This document shows positions 34,973 to 44,204 of a stretch of 64,000 nt of DNA, piece by piece. Under the pieces are notes generated by a model, which did no database searches, had not been told where the DNA came from, and saw nothing but the letters and a program-made list of their open reading frames with translations. Position numbers and translations under genes: made by a program. Source of the stretch: Mucilaginibacter sp. PPCGB 2223 (lineage in GTDB: Bacteria > Bacteroidota > Bacteroidia > Sphingobacteriales > Sphingobacteriaceae); NCBI RefSeq assembly GCF_001705515.1, contig NZ_MDJS01000003.1, positions 558,001 through 622,000 of the forward strand. Reading direction: 5' to 3'. Every line of letters starts with the position of its first letter. The first letter of the stretch is position 1.

Positions 34973-35821
34973 TTATCTCTTTCCACCTGGGCGGTTACCA
35001 CCCTGGCCACCGCGGTTGTTGCCGCCCGGACGGTTGTTACCACCACCTCTGCGATCGTTACCACCTCTGCGGTCACCACCACCACGACGGTCGCCGCGGT
35101 CGCCGCCACGATCACCGAATGATGCTGCTCCTTCAGGGCGTCCACCTTTACCGCTTGCGCTGCTTGCTGCACCAATGTTTGGTGATAAGTCGCGTTTGCC
35201 GTAAACTTCGCCTTTGCAGATCCAAACCTTCACACCTATTTTACCATAGGTAGTTAAAGCTTCGCCTAAAGCATAGTCGATATCGGCACGGAAAGTGTGC
35301 AATGGGATACGGCCTTCTTTATATTGCTCGCTACGCGCCATCTCAGCACCGCCTAAACGGCCGGATGTCATTACTTTGATACCTTCGGCACCCATACGCA
35401 TGGTCGAAGCTATTGAAGTTTTCATGGCACGGCGAAACGAGATACGTGCTTCCAATTGTTTTGCGATACCTTCGGCAACTAACTGTGCGTCGAGCTCAGG
35501 GCGTTTGATTTCGAAGATGTTGATCTGAACGTCCTTTTTAGTCAGTTTTTTCAACTCTTCTTTAATTTTATCAACTTCCTGGCCACCTTTACCGATCACG
35601 ATACCCGGACGGGCAGTGTGAATGGTTACGGTGATGCGTTTTAAAGTACGCTCGATAACTACTTTCGATACGCCGCCTTTAGCGATACGAGCCGAAAGAT
35701 ATTTGCGGATTTTTTCGTCCTCAACTAATTTGTCGGAGTAGTTGTTGCCACCGAACCAGTTTGAATCCCAGCCTCTGATGATTCCTAAACGGTTTCCTAT
35801 TGGATGTGCTTTCTGTCCCAT
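34973..35821 (-). CDS. rpsC: 30S ribosomal protein S3 with a Gly/Arg/Asn-rich C-terminal extension
   Basis: 282 residues. The core is normal: MGQKAHPIGNRLGIIRGWDS, the KH domain with IVIGKGGQEVDKIKEEL, and the C-terminal domain through GALTTYGKIGVKVWI-like sequence. After about residue 222 a low-complexity tail of roughly 60 residues follows, dominated by DRRGGG, NNRPGG and NRGGQGG units. E. coli S3 has about 233 residues without such a tail. RGG-type tails bind RNA in other proteins, so this one could reach mRNA at the entry channel; that is inference. The repeat DNA also opens long spurious frames on the other strand. Confidence 0.97.
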   Translation of the reverse strand: MGQKAHPIGNRLGIIRGWDSNWFGGNNYSDKLVEDEKIRKYLSARIAKGGVSKVVIERTLKRITVTIHTARPGIVIGKGGQEVDKIKEELKKLTKKDVQINIFEIKRPELDAQLVAEGIAKQLEARISFRRAMKTSIASTMRMGAEGIKVMTSGRLGGAEMARSEQYKEGRIPLHTFRADIDYALGEALTTYGKIGVKVWICKGEVYGKRDLSPNIGAASSASGKGGRPEGAASFGDRGGDRGDRRGGGDRRGGNDRRGGGNNRPGGNNRGGQGGNRPGGKR

Positions 35822-35827
35822 TTCAAA

Positions 35828-36256
35828 TTAGTTATTTGCGTTTTTACTATCAACAATTATCGTAACGTGGTTTGAACGTTTACGGATACGGTAACCTCTT
35901 CCTTGCGGAGCGGGGCGTAATCTTTTTAACTGACGGCCACCGCCTACAGATACTTCTTTTACAAACAGGCCTGCATCTTCTGCTTTCACACCTTCGTTTT
36001 TAGCTTCCCAGTTGGTGATAGCCGAAACCAAAAGTTTCTCAACGCGGATAGCCGCTTCTTTATTTGTAAATTTTAAGATGCTTAACGCTTTAAAAACGTT
36101 TTCGCCGCGGATCAGGTCAACCACCAGGCGCATTTTGCGCGGAGAGGTCGGGCAGTCCTGTAATTTAGCGATAGAAGCGCCGCCTACAACAGCTTTTGCT
36201 GCTTCTTTCTGCTGTCTGATCAATACAGACTTTTTGATTTTAGTTGTTGCTTCCAT
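35828..36256 (-). CDS. rplV: 50S ribosomal protein L22
   Basis: 142 residues. The core is conserved (SPRKMRLVVDLIRGENVFKA), with the long beta hairpin ending LKRLRPAPQGRGYRIRKRSN that lines the exit tunnel. The N-terminal about 25 residues are a Lys/Ala-rich extension. 6 nt upstream of rpsC. Confidence 0.98.
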   Translation of the reverse strand: MEATTKIKKSVLIRQQKEAAKAVVGGASIAKLQDCPTSPRKMRLVVDLIRGENVFKALSILKFTNKEAAIRVEKLLVSAITNWEAKNEGVKAEDAGLFVKEVSVGGGRQLKRLRPAPQGRGYRIRKRSNHVTIIVDSKNANN

Positions 36257-36259
36257 GCC

Positions 36260-36526
36260 TTATTTTTTCTTTTCTGCGTGACCACGGAATGTACGGGTTG
36301 GCGCAAACTCTCCCAGCTTGTGGCCAACCATGTTTTCTGTTACATACACAGGGATAAACTTGTTACCGTTGTGTACCGCGAACGTATGACCAACGAAATC
36401 AGGAGAGATCATTGAACGGCGCGACCAGGTTTTTACTACCGACTTTTTGTTTGAATCATTCAGGGTCAGAACTTTTCTTTCCAGGTTATGATCAATATAT
36501 GGTCCTTTTTTAATTGAACGTGCCAT
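36260..36526 (-). CDS. rpsS: 30S ribosomal protein S19
   Basis: 88 residues, MARSIKKGPYIDHNLERKVL then VVKTWSRRSMISPDFVGHTF and GHKLGEFAPTRTFRGHAEKK. Head protein near the A-site finger. Its start overlaps the rplB stop by one base. Confidence 0.98.
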   Translation of the reverse strand: MARSIKKGPYIDHNLERKVLTLNDSNKKSVVKTWSRRSMISPDFVGHTFAVHNGNKFIPVYVTENMVGHKLGEFAPTRTFRGHAEKKK

Positions 36527-37350
36527 TATTTCTTCCTTCTTTCAATGATATAACGATCTGATGTTTTCTTCTTGTCGCGGGTTTTGTAGCCTTTAGCTAA
36601 TAAACCTTTACGTGAGCGTGGGTGACCACCCGAAGCACGGCCTTCGCCACCACCCATAGGGTGATCTACCGGGTTCATTGCTACACCACGAACGCGAGGG
36701 CGACGGCCCAACCAGCGTTTGCGGCCGGCTTTACCTAACACTTCATTAGCTTTGTCGCCATTTGAAACTGTACCGATAGTAGCCAGGCAGGTTGCCAGGA
36801 TCATACGGGTTTCGCCTGAAGGCAATTTAATGATCGCGTATTTACCATCGCGAGCCGAAAGCTGGGCATAAGTACCTGCCGAACGGGCAATGATACCACC
36901 CTGGCCAGGGTTCAATTCGATGTTGTTGATGATAGAACCCAGCGGAATGCTTTTCAACGGTAAAGTGTTGCCTACTTCAGGGGCAACTGCTTCACCCGAT
37001 AAAACAACCTGGCCTACGGTTAAGCCTTCAGGTGCTATCATATATCTTTTTTCACCATCGGCGTAGTGCAACAGGGCAATACGTGCCGAACGGTTTGGAT
37101 CGTATTCGATCGTCGCTACAGTAGCCGGGATATCAAACTTGTTGCGTTTGAAATCGATCAGCCTGTACGATTTTTTGTGACCGCCGCCAATATAGCGCAT
37201 GGTCATCTTACCATCGTGGTTACGGCCACCGCTGCGTTTGTGCGATACCACCAACGTCTTTTCGGGAACGTTGGTCGTCACATCCGAGTAATCGGCGCCT
37301 ACCCTGAAACGGGTACCCGGGGTTACCGGTTTAAATCTTTTAACTGCCAT
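36526..37350 (-). CDS. rplB: 50S ribosomal protein L2
   Basis: 274 residues. The C-terminal block RGVAMNPVDHPMGGGEGRAS carries the His required near the peptidyl-transferase centre. The N-terminal segment MAVKRFKPVTPGTRFRVGAD is usual. It is needed for subunit association. 2 nt from rplW. Confidence 0.98.
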   Translation of the reverse strand: MAVKRFKPVTPGTRFRVGADYSDVTTNVPEKTLVVSHKRSGGRNHDGKMTMRYIGGGHKKSYRLIDFKRNKFDIPATVATIEYDPNRSARIALLHYADGEKRYMIAPEGLTVGQVVLSGEAVAPEVGNTLPLKSIPLGSIINNIELNPGQGGIIARSAGTYAQLSARDGKYAIIKLPSGETRMILATCLATIGTVSNGDKANEVLGKAGRKRWLGRRPRVRGVAMNPVDHPMGGGEGRASGGHPRSRKGLLAKGYKTRDKKKTSDRYIIERRKK

Positions 37351-37352
37351 CT

Positions 37353-37643
37353 TTATATCGTGCTATAAAAGTCAATAGTTTCACCATCTTTCAAAGTTAC
37401 GATAGCCTTTTTGTACTTAGCGGCGCGGCCCGATACCGGTCCGGCTTTCGTATTACGGCTTTTTAACTTTCCAACGTAGCGCATGGTGTTAACAGCTACA
37501 ACTTCGATACCATACATAGCTTTGATGGCATCGGCGATCTGAATTTTGTTAGCTCTCGGATCAACGATAAAAGAGTAACGGTTAAGCTTATCGGTTAGGA
37601 TAGATACTTTTTCAGTAAGTAAGGGTTTCTTTAATACTTCCAT
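37353..37643 (-). CDS. rplW: 50S ribosomal protein L23
   Basis: 96 residues with LLTEKVSILTDKLNRYSFIV and ANKIQIADAIKAMYGIEVVA. Docking site for trigger factor and SRP at the tunnel exit. 2 nt from rplD. Confidence 0.98.
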   Translation of the reverse strand: MEVLKKPLLTEKVSILTDKLNRYSFIVDPRANKIQIADAIKAMYGIEVVAVNTMRYVGKLKSRNTKAGPVSGRAAKYKKAIVTLKDGETIDFYSTI

Positions 37644-37645
37644 GA

Positions 37646-38275
37646 TTACTTGGCAAATGCCTCCTCCAAAGTTTTAACAGAACCGGTAGTTAATAACAGC
37701 TTGCCAGCGTTCAACACATCGTAAGTGTTTAACTGATCAGCGGTGATCACTTTCGCTTTTTTCAGATTCCTGCTTGATAAATAAATATTGTCGTTTGCCG
37801 ATGGCAGTACTAACAAAGTTTTTTCGTTAGTTAAGTTCAGATCAGCAACGAATTTGATATAGCTTTTAGTTTTTACGGCTTCAAAGTTGAAGTCTTCCAA
37901 AACTACGATGCTGTTATCTTTTGCTTTGTATGATAAAGCCGATTTACGGGCAAGCGCTTTCAGCTTTTTGTTCAGCTTAAAGCTATAGTCGCGCGGTTGC
38001 GGGCCAAATACACGGCCACCACCGTTAAACAAAGGAGATTTAATGCTACCTGCACGGGCGCCGCCTGTACCTTTTTGTTTATATAATTTGCGGGTCGAAC
38101 CTGCAATCTCGTTGCGTTGTTTCGCTTTGTGAGTCCCTTGACGCTGGTTAGCCAAATATTGCTTAACGTCTAAGTAAATTGCGTGATCGTTGGGCTCAAT
38201 ACCAAATACCGACTCAGGTAGATGCAAACTTGCACCTGTTTCTTTACCTGATACATTTAATACTTTAACTTCCAT
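37646..38275 (-). CDS. rplD: 50S ribosomal protein L4
   Basis: 209 residues from MEVKVLNVSGKETGASLHLP at 38275 (the frame continues five codons upstream, inside rplC). The extended loop with KQRNEIAGSTRKLYKQKGTG and ARAGSIKSPLFNGGGRVFGP reaches the exit tunnel. In E. coli L4 represses the S10 operon. Here the operon has its own promoter upstream of rplC, and an L4-binding leader was not identified. Confidence 0.98.
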   Translation of the reverse strand: MEVKVLNVSGKETGASLHLPESVFGIEPNDHAIYLDVKQYLANQRQGTHKAKQRNEIAGSTRKLYKQKGTGGARAGSIKSPLFNGGGRVFGPQPRDYSFKLNKKLKALARKSALSYKAKDNSIVVLEDFNFEAVKTKSYIKFVADLNLTNEKTLLVLPSANDNIYLSSRNLKKAKVITADQLNTYDVLNAGKLLLTTGSVKTLEEAFAK

Positions 38276-38276
38276 C

Positions 38277-38894
38277 TTATTTATCCACAATTACGAATGA
38301 ACCCTTAGCTCCTGGGATGGAACCCTTAACAACCAACAAATTTTGCTCCGGATACACTTTAACAACCTGTAAGTTTTGAACCTTAACACGGTCGCTACCA
38401 GTGTGGCCGGCCATACGCATACCCTTAAATACGCGCGAAGGCCACGATGAAGCACCTAACGAACCGGGGGCCCTCAGGCGGTTGTGCTGGCCGTGAGTTT
38501 GCATACCCACACCATTAAAACCATGACGTTTAACAACACCCTGAAAGCCTTTACCTTTTGAGGTACCCACTACGTCAACATAATCACCTGTTTCAAAAAT
38601 ATCCACGGTAACGGTGTCACCCAGATTTTTTTGTTCTTCAAACGATTTGAACTCAACAAGTTTACGTTTTGGAGTAGTGCCGGCTTTTTGGAAGTGGCCT
38701 TTTAACGGGGCCGAGGTGTGTTTGTCTTTTTGTTCACCGTACGCTAACTGAACAGCAGCGTAACCGTCTGTATCCACAGACTTCACATGTGTTACTACAC
38801 ATGGACCAGCTTCGATCACAGTACATGGGATATTTTTCCCTGTCTCGTCGAATATACTGGTCATACCTACCTTTTTACCAATTATTCCTGACAT
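38277..38894 (-). CDS. rplC: 50S ribosomal protein L3
   Basis: 205 residues from MSGIIGKKVGMTSIFDETGK at 38894. The central extension GKGFQGVVKRHGFNGVGMQT reaches the peptidyl-transferase centre. Normally rpsJ lies directly upstream; here rpsJ is 8.1 kb away and rplC is the first gene of the transcript, with a consensus promoter 75 nt before it. Confidence 0.98.
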   Translation of the reverse strand: MSGIIGKKVGMTSIFDETGKNIPCTVIEAGPCVVTHVKSVDTDGYAAVQLAYGEQKDKHTSAPLKGHFQKAGTTPKRKLVEFKSFEEQKNLGDTVTVDIFETGDYVDVVGTSKGKGFQGVVKRHGFNGVGMQTHGQHNRLRAPGSLGASSWPSRVFKGMRMAGHTGSDRVKVQNLQVVKVYPEQNLLVVKGSIPGAKGSFVIVDK

Positions 38895-38968
38895 TTTCTT
38901 TTTAGTTTTTGCCCATCGAAGCAGTAGGGCTTCGTTCAAGGCATTTGTAAATCCCCCGAAAGGGACGG

Positions 38969-38999
38969 CAAAGATAGGAATGTTATATTAATTATCAAA
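38969..38999 (-). promoter_or_regulatory. Consensus Bacteroidota promoter of the rplC operon
   Basis: On the minus strand TTTG (38999-38996), 19 nt, then TATCTTTG (38976-38969): an exact match to the TTG-N19/20-TAnnTTTG consensus. It sits 75 nt before the rplC start. It explains how the S10-spc-alpha genes are expressed although separated from the str operon. Confidence 0.8.
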
Positions 39000-39276
39000 T
39001 AGTTAGTAGTTTATTTTTTTGAGATTTATTATAAAAGTAAATGGGAGAAGTAAAAAGCGGATAAGAACGAACGATGGAAAAGCTAATATTCTATTTATCA
39101 GCAGGTAAACCTGTGATGTATATTATTTTGATTGACTATAATCAGTTTTATAACGGTGGCATATGGTTTAAATAGATACACCGAATATTTCGGATTACGA
39201 TTTAGCTTTGAGATGAAAGGGTAGTATCCATTTTTTGGCAATAAGTGTTTAAAACTATTTTAGATATTGCTTATTT

Positions 39277-39360
39277 GGGTGTTGCCTGCGGCCGGGCCAT
39301 ACGCTTATACTGCACAGGCATTAGCCACAGGGCCGGTATCCGCTTCTGTCCCTAACGCGG
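39277..39360 (+). repeat. Modular dispersed palindromic repeat, copy C (short form)
   Basis: 84 nt without insert modules: GTTGCCTGCGGCCGGGCC..., core ATACTGCACAGGC, GGCCGGTATCCGC and CTAACGC end. It lies at the left edge of the block that splits the ribosomal cluster; the inverted partner is copy D at 46402-46485. Confidence 0.85.
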
Positions 39361-39472
39361 ACTTTCGGGGTTCGAAGTACATTCTTCTTCCCATCTTTCG
39401 GACTTGCGGACTTTCCGGACTTTCGGACTAACTCCAGACTTTTTCCTATCTTGCCTTAAAATACGTTAACTG

Positions 39473-41341
39473 ATGAACAAATCTATCTTAATGGTAGCTG
39501 CCCTGCTATTGGGTTCGGCTATAACCAGTGCTCAAACGCTCTCGCTCCCACCCGAAGTACAAAAAGCTTATGATAACGATACCCGTGCCAAAAGCGGTAA
39601 ACCCGGTAAAAAATACTGGGAAAACCATGGCCGGTACGTGATATCCATCAGCGCCGCCCCGCCCGACAGGACAATTAAAGGTGTGGAAACCATAACCTAT
39701 TTCAATAACAGTCCGGATGTGCTAAAACAGCTGAACATGAAACTCATTGTAAACGTACACCGCGCAGGCCTGCGCGGGCGCGCGGGCGACCCTGCACAGG
39801 GTATCAGCATCGATGAGTTTAAAGCCAACGGCGCCAACGTAGCCTGGGACAACAACGCCGATACCACCACCAACCAGATGATCGACCTGCCCAAGCCCCT
39901 GATGCCGCACGATTCGGTAAAGCTCAACATCAGCTGGCACTATCAACTGTCACGTGGCCGCGGCAGAGATGGTGCCATCAACCCCAGCACTTTTTATTTG
40001 GCTTACTTTTACCCAAGGGTATCGGTATATGATGATTACAGGGGATGGGATACGCAGCCGCATACCGGCGGCCTGGAGTTTTATAATGACTTTAACGACT
40101 ATACCCTTAACGTAACCGTACCTAAAAACTTTATTGTATGGGCCACCGGCGACCTGCGCAATGCCAAACAGGTTTTACAGCCCGCGGCATTGAAGCGTTA
40201 TGAAGCATCGTTAAAAGGCGATTCGACCGTCCACGTAGCCGCCGCGCAGGACCTGGCCGATAAAACCGTCACCGCCCAGAATGCGACCAATACCTGGACA
40301 TTTACCTCGACCAATATTACCGACGTTGCCACCGCCATCAGCGATAATTATAACTGGGATGCTGCCAGCGTTTCGGTGAACGATAAAACCGGGTACCGGG
40401 TTAGCGTACAGGCTGCCTTCCCCGACTCTTCGCAGGATTTTCACCATTCGGTACAGTTCAGCCGCTATGCATTGGGCTGGTTTTCGCGTAACTGGCCGGG
40501 TGTGCAATACCCTTTCCCAAAAAGCACCGCGGTACAAGGTTTTGCAGATATGGAATACCCGATGATGGTGAACGACAGCCACGAAAAAGACCTGGTTTTT
40601 GCCGAACTGGTGCAGGACCATGAACAGGCCCACACTTACTTTCCTTTCTACATGGGTATTAACGAAAGCCGTTACGCCTTTATGGATGAGGGATGGGCGA
40701 CAACATTAGAGTACCTGATAGGTATAACCGAAAAGGGTCAAAAAGCTGCCGACAATTTTTACAAGTCGTTCCGGGTTACCCGCTGGATACATGCTAATCA
40801 CGACAAAGAACAACCGGTTATCACCCCTTCGCCTGATGTTACCCGTGCAGGCGGGGGCGGCGATAACGCTTACGGCAAGCCATCCATGAGCTACCTGGCC
40901 TTAAAGGATATGCTTGGTGATGATTTGTTCAAAAAAGCACTGCATACTTATATGGATAACTGGCATGGCAAGCACCCTATCCCATGGGATTATTTTAACT
41001 CGATGAGCACCGGCAGCGGTAAGGACCTGACCTGGTTCTTTTATAACTGGTTCTATACGCCAAGCTATATCGACATCGCGCTTGATAAAGCCGAACCGGC
41101 AAAACAAGGCTACCTGCTCAGCATCAAAAACATCGGCGGCTTTGCCATACCTTTTGATGTGGTTGCTACCTATGCCGATGGCAGTACCGAACGCTTCCAC
41201 CAAACACCAATGGTTTGGGAGAAAGATCAAAAGCAAACAACCATTACCGTCAAGGCAACCAAGGCCCTTAAATCTTTAACACTGGAAACCGGCATTTATA
41301 TGGATGCCAACGAAAAAGACAATGCCTGGATAGCTCAATAA
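39473..41341 (+). CDS. M1 family (aminopeptidase N-like) zinc metallopeptidase, exported
   Basis: 622 residues with a signal peptide ending AITSAQ. The gluzincin site is HEQAH (His383, Glu384, His387) with the third ligand Glu406 in FMDEGWAT, exactly 19 residues on, as in HExxH-x18-E. The upstream GFADMEYPMM takes the place of the GAMEN substrate loop. M1 enzymes remove N-terminal residues from peptides; Bacteroidota have many periplasmic forms. The next gene begins 11 nt downstream on the same strand, so the two form an operon, the first genes of the island between rplC and rpsJ. Confidence 0.92.
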   Translation: MNKSILMVAALLLGSAITSAQTLSLPPEVQKAYDNDTRAKSGKPGKKYWENHGRYVISISAAPPDRTIKGVETITYFNNSPDVLKQLNMKLIVNVHRAGLRGRAGDPAQGISIDEFKANGANVAWDNNADTTTNQMIDLPKPLMPHDSVKLNISWHYQLSRGRGRDGAINPSTFYLAYFYPRVSVYDDYRGWDTQPHTGGLEFYNDFNDYTLNVTVPKNFIVWATGDLRNAKQVLQPAALKRYEASLKGDSTVHVAAAQDLADKTVTAQNATNTWTFTSTNITDVATAISDNYNWDAASVSVNDKTGYRVSVQAAFPDSSQDFHHSVQFSRYALGWFSRNWPGVQYPFPKSTAVQGFADMEYPMMVNDSHEKDLVFAELVQDHEQAHTYFPFYMGINESRYAFMDEGWATTLEYLIGITEKGQKAADNFYKSFRVTRWIHANHDKEQPVITPSPDVTRAGGGGDNAYGKPSMSYLALKDMLGDDLFKKALHTYMDNWHGKHPIPWDYFNSMSTGSGKDLTWFFYNWFYTPSYIDIALDKAEPAKQGYLLSIKNIGGFAIPFDVVATYADGSTERFHQTPMVWEKDQKQTTITVKATKALKSLTLETGIYMDANEKDNAWIAQ

Positions 41342-41352
41342 ACCCAATCGCA

Positions 41353-42759
41353 ATGAAAAAGCTTCAATTACTTTTAGTGGTATCAACCGCCATTGTCGCG
41401 GCAAGCTGCAAACAAAAACCTGCCGGGCACGACAGGCTTGCAGGCTCCGGCCGGAGCCTAAAAAACGGCTGGATATACGTGCACCTTCAGGGCTCGCCGG
41501 CCGATATTGGTTATCAGCATGGCTACCTGCTGGCGCCCGAAATTGATACCCTGATCAAGGTGATGAAGTATTACCTGCCTTACAGCAGCAAAAAGGATTG
41601 GGATTTTTACCGTTCGGCATCTGCGCGCTTTTTATGGAAGAAAGTCGACCCTGAATACCAGGCGGAGATCAGGGGCATCGCCGAAGGCTTACAAGCTAAA
41701 GGCATGAAGTACGATACCCTGGATATCACTGCACTGAACGCTTACATTGAGCTATCGAGCTACTATGTACCGCAATTGATGGACAAACTAAAACCTGGCA
41801 GCGGCGATAACAAAGCCCCGGGCAATTGCAGCGCATTTATTGCTACGGGCAGCTATACCAAAGATCACAAGATAGTAATGAGCCATAACAACTGGACGGA
41901 TTACATCATTGGTGAGCGCTGGAATGTGATAGCCGACATTAAACCCGAAAAAGGCAGCCATATTTTGATGGACTGCCTGCCGGGATTTATCCATAGCGGC
42001 GACGATTTTTTAGAAACCAGCAGCGGCATTTTGATCACCGAAACCACAATCACCCAGTTTAAAGGTTTTGATACCACCAAAACGCCCGAGTTTGTACGCG
42101 CCCGCAAAGCTGCACAGTACAGCAATAATATCGACGATGTGATCCGCATCATGACCACTGATAACAACGGCGGCTACGCTAACGACTGGCTCATAGGCGA
42201 TACCAAAACCAACGAAGTTGCTAAGCTGGAGCTCGGTTTAAAGGACTGGCGGGTATGGCGATCGAAGGATACGGCCATTATCGGCAGTAACTTCCCCAGC
42301 GATCCGAAACTGATCAAAGAGGAAACAACTTTTAAAACCGACCTGAAAACCTCATCGCCCAATGCGCGTAAAGTGCGTATGCAGCAGCTCATTGATCAGA
42401 ACAAGGGTAAACTTGATGCAGAAAATGCAAAAGTTATTGAAGGTGACCGGTTCGATGCCCTGCAAAACAAAACCGCTAACAACCGCTGTGTAATTAGCGG
42501 CCATGTGGATGAGGATAAATTTGGCTGCGCCGAGTGGGACGAGCCGCCATACTTCCCGATGGGAGCAGTACAAAGCAAAGTCACTACCAGCGAAATGGCC
42601 AAAAAGATGACCTTGTGGGCGCATATGGGTCACCCCGACGGGCAGGATTTCCTGGCTGCGCCTTTTTTCAAGGCTCATCCGCAATTTGCTTACCAGGGTA
42701 AGTTTCTGCACGATATGAAGGCATATCCGTGGACTGTTTTCTCAGCTACTGAAAAATAA
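41353..42759 (+). CDS. C45-like / phospholipase B-like Ntn-hydrolase lipoprotein
   Basis: 468 residues. The N-terminus ends in a lipobox (IVAASC, Cys at about residue 19), so the protein is lipid-anchored. GYQHGYLLAPEI is followed by the likely Ntn nucleophile Cys in APGNCSAFIATGSYTKDHKI, then SHNNWTDY and WLIGDTKTNEVAKLELG. This pattern fits the C45 acyltransferase and phospholipase-B-like group, whose members self-process to expose the nucleophile. The substrate is not predictable. It is co-transcribed with the upstream M1 peptidase, suggesting a role in peptide or amide turnover at the cell surface. Confidence 0.75.
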   Translation: MKKLQLLLVVSTAIVAASCKQKPAGHDRLAGSGRSLKNGWIYVHLQGSPADIGYQHGYLLAPEIDTLIKVMKYYLPYSSKKDWDFYRSASARFLWKKVDPEYQAEIRGIAEGLQAKGMKYDTLDITALNAYIELSSYYVPQLMDKLKPGSGDNKAPGNCSAFIATGSYTKDHKIVMSHNNWTDYIIGERWNVIADIKPEKGSHILMDCLPGFIHSGDDFLETSSGILITETTITQFKGFDTTKTPEFVRARKAAQYSNNIDDVIRIMTTDNNGGYANDWLIGDTKTNEVAKLELGLKDWRVWRSKDTAIIGSNFPSDPKLIKEETTFKTDLKTSSPNARKVRMQQLIDQNKGKLDAENAKVIEGDRFDALQNKTANNRCVISGHVDEDKFGCAEWDEPPYFPMGAVQSKVTTSEMAKKMTLWAHMGHPDGQDFLAAPFFKAHPQFAYQGKFLHDMKAYPWTVFSATEK

Positions 42760-42833
42760 TCCTGTTCAACTTCAATTTACCTCCATAGCTGCCGTATGAT
42801 TTTTATATTTACGGCAGCTATTGCCCTTATTAC

Positions 42834-44168
42834 ATGACTTTATTGAACACTCTTGGCTGGGATAACCGCCAAACTACCCGGCAGAACATTTTCAGCGTAT
42901 GCTGTTTCCTGCTCATCATCACTACCTTTTTTACTCATCTCACCTATTTCAGGCATTTTGGTTACAAGGTTCAGCCTACCGAGATTTTGTTTTTGCTCAC
43001 TATCCCTTTTATACCTTATAAAGAGGTGTGGCAATATCAATGGCGCGAAAATGCAATGCTGATCAGACTGATAGTGATCTATCTCGCTTTTGATCTCACA
43101 AGTTCGGCATTAAGCCACCGTTCAAGCTCGATAATGGAAAGTTTTGGCCGCGTATACCTCGGCGTGCTGTTTTCGATATTAAGCTACCGTTTCAGTTTAC
43201 TCGATACCGACGACCTTATCGAAAAAATTACACGCATATTTTTTCTTGGTGCTGTGCTTACTGCCCTGATTGCCGCCTACGGTTACCTGATGATTACCAT
43301 CGGCCGGCCAACAGAAACCTTAATGTTTTTTGATCATTATCCCTACTTCGGTCGTTTGTACAGGTTACGCAGCTTCAACATCTACCCTTCCCTGTTCATC
43401 AGTATTATTACTTTGCCGGTATTGTACCTGGTCGCGGTTTATAAAACCAGCAAAGTAAAGAACCTGGTGGCCATCGGTTTAGTATTGCTGTTGATCTGCA
43501 CTGCATTGACACTATCGAAGTCGATACTATTGATTACCCTTGGCCTGGTAATTTTTGCATTAAAGTGGGTGGGCCATCTCAATAAAGGAACATTCATCGC
43601 AGCAGCGGTTATTTTCATTCTCTCGATTGTGACCTTCACCCATGTTATCATTGTAAAAACAGGATCAGACGAAGAGAAGAAAGTATTGCCAACTTATTTC
43701 ACCTCGAACAAAGTAGTAGCACAGATAGCCGGGTACGATCTGTTAGAGACAGATTATCTCACCCTGAAACGCACCGAAATAGACTTGTTCCCCAAACACC
43801 TGCTCTTTGGCGTAGGCACCGGCAATTTTAATCTGGAAGTGCAGAAGTATAAAAATCGTGGCCTCTTCCCCGAAAAATTCTCTAACCTCGATCCGCATTG
43901 TACTTACATGGGCGCATTGGTTGAGGACGGTTTGTTTGCCTTTATCGCCCTGCTGGCTATTTTCATTTATATTTTCAGGCTATTTACCAAACGCGCGGAC
44001 TTGCTAAAAAGCGACTTTATACTTGGTCTGTTCCTGATCTATATCACCTTCCTGATCGACGCTATAGAGACAGACATTTTCAATTTCAGGCATTTATGGG
44101 TGTTTTTGGCGCTGGCTGTGGTTTGTTTGCAGAAGGTGAAAGTTCAGGAAAAAGTTTTACATAAATAG
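42834..44168 (+). CDS. O-antigen ligase / Wzy-like polytopic membrane protein
   Basis: 444 residues with about ten hydrophobic helices and a large loop between the last ones containing LFGVGTGNFNLEVQKY and DPHCTYMGALVEDGLFAF. The His in DPHC corresponds to the catalytic-site region of the Wzy_C/WaaL family. Such proteins polymerise or attach polysaccharide at the outer face of the inner membrane. No glycosyltransferases are adjacent, so its partner pathway is unclear. 74 nt after the lipoprotein gene, same strand. Confidence 0.75.
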   Translation: MTLLNTLGWDNRQTTRQNIFSVCCFLLIITTFFTHLTYFRHFGYKVQPTEILFLLTIPFIPYKEVWQYQWRENAMLIRLIVIYLAFDLTSSALSHRSSSIMESFGRVYLGVLFSILSYRFSLLDTDDLIEKITRIFFLGAVLTALIAAYGYLMITIGRPTETLMFFDHYPYFGRLYRLRSFNIYPSLFISIITLPVLYLVAVYKTSKVKNLVAIGLVLLLICTALTLSKSILLITLGLVIFALKWVGHLNKGTFIAAAVIFILSIVTFTHVIIVKTGSDEEKKVLPTYFTSNKVVAQIAGYDLLETDYLTLKRTEIDLFPKHLLFGVGTGNFNLEVQKYKNRGLFPEKFSNLDPHCTYMGALVEDGLFAFIALLAIFIYIFRLFTKRADLLKSDFILGLFLIYITFLIDAIETDIFNFRHLWVFLALAVVCLQKVKVQEKVLHK

Positions 44169-44204
44169 GTTCCTGAACCATCTGCTTATTTCAAATTCTG
44201 GGTT

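Larger units (their letters stand above)
38895..39472. other. 578 bp spacer at the left edge of the island
   Basis: Holds the rplC promoter (38969-38999), about 280 nt of AT-rich sequence with nothing I can name, copy C of the modular repeat (39277-39360), and a word array of GGACTTTCCGGACTTTCGGACT type (39395-39430). No convincing gene on either strand. Confidence 0.7.

Noticed and set aside
34933..35253. Several overlapping frames on both strands rich in Val/Thr or Pro/Arg
   Set aside because: Produced by the Gly/Arg/Asn-coding repeats of the rpsC tail read in other frames.
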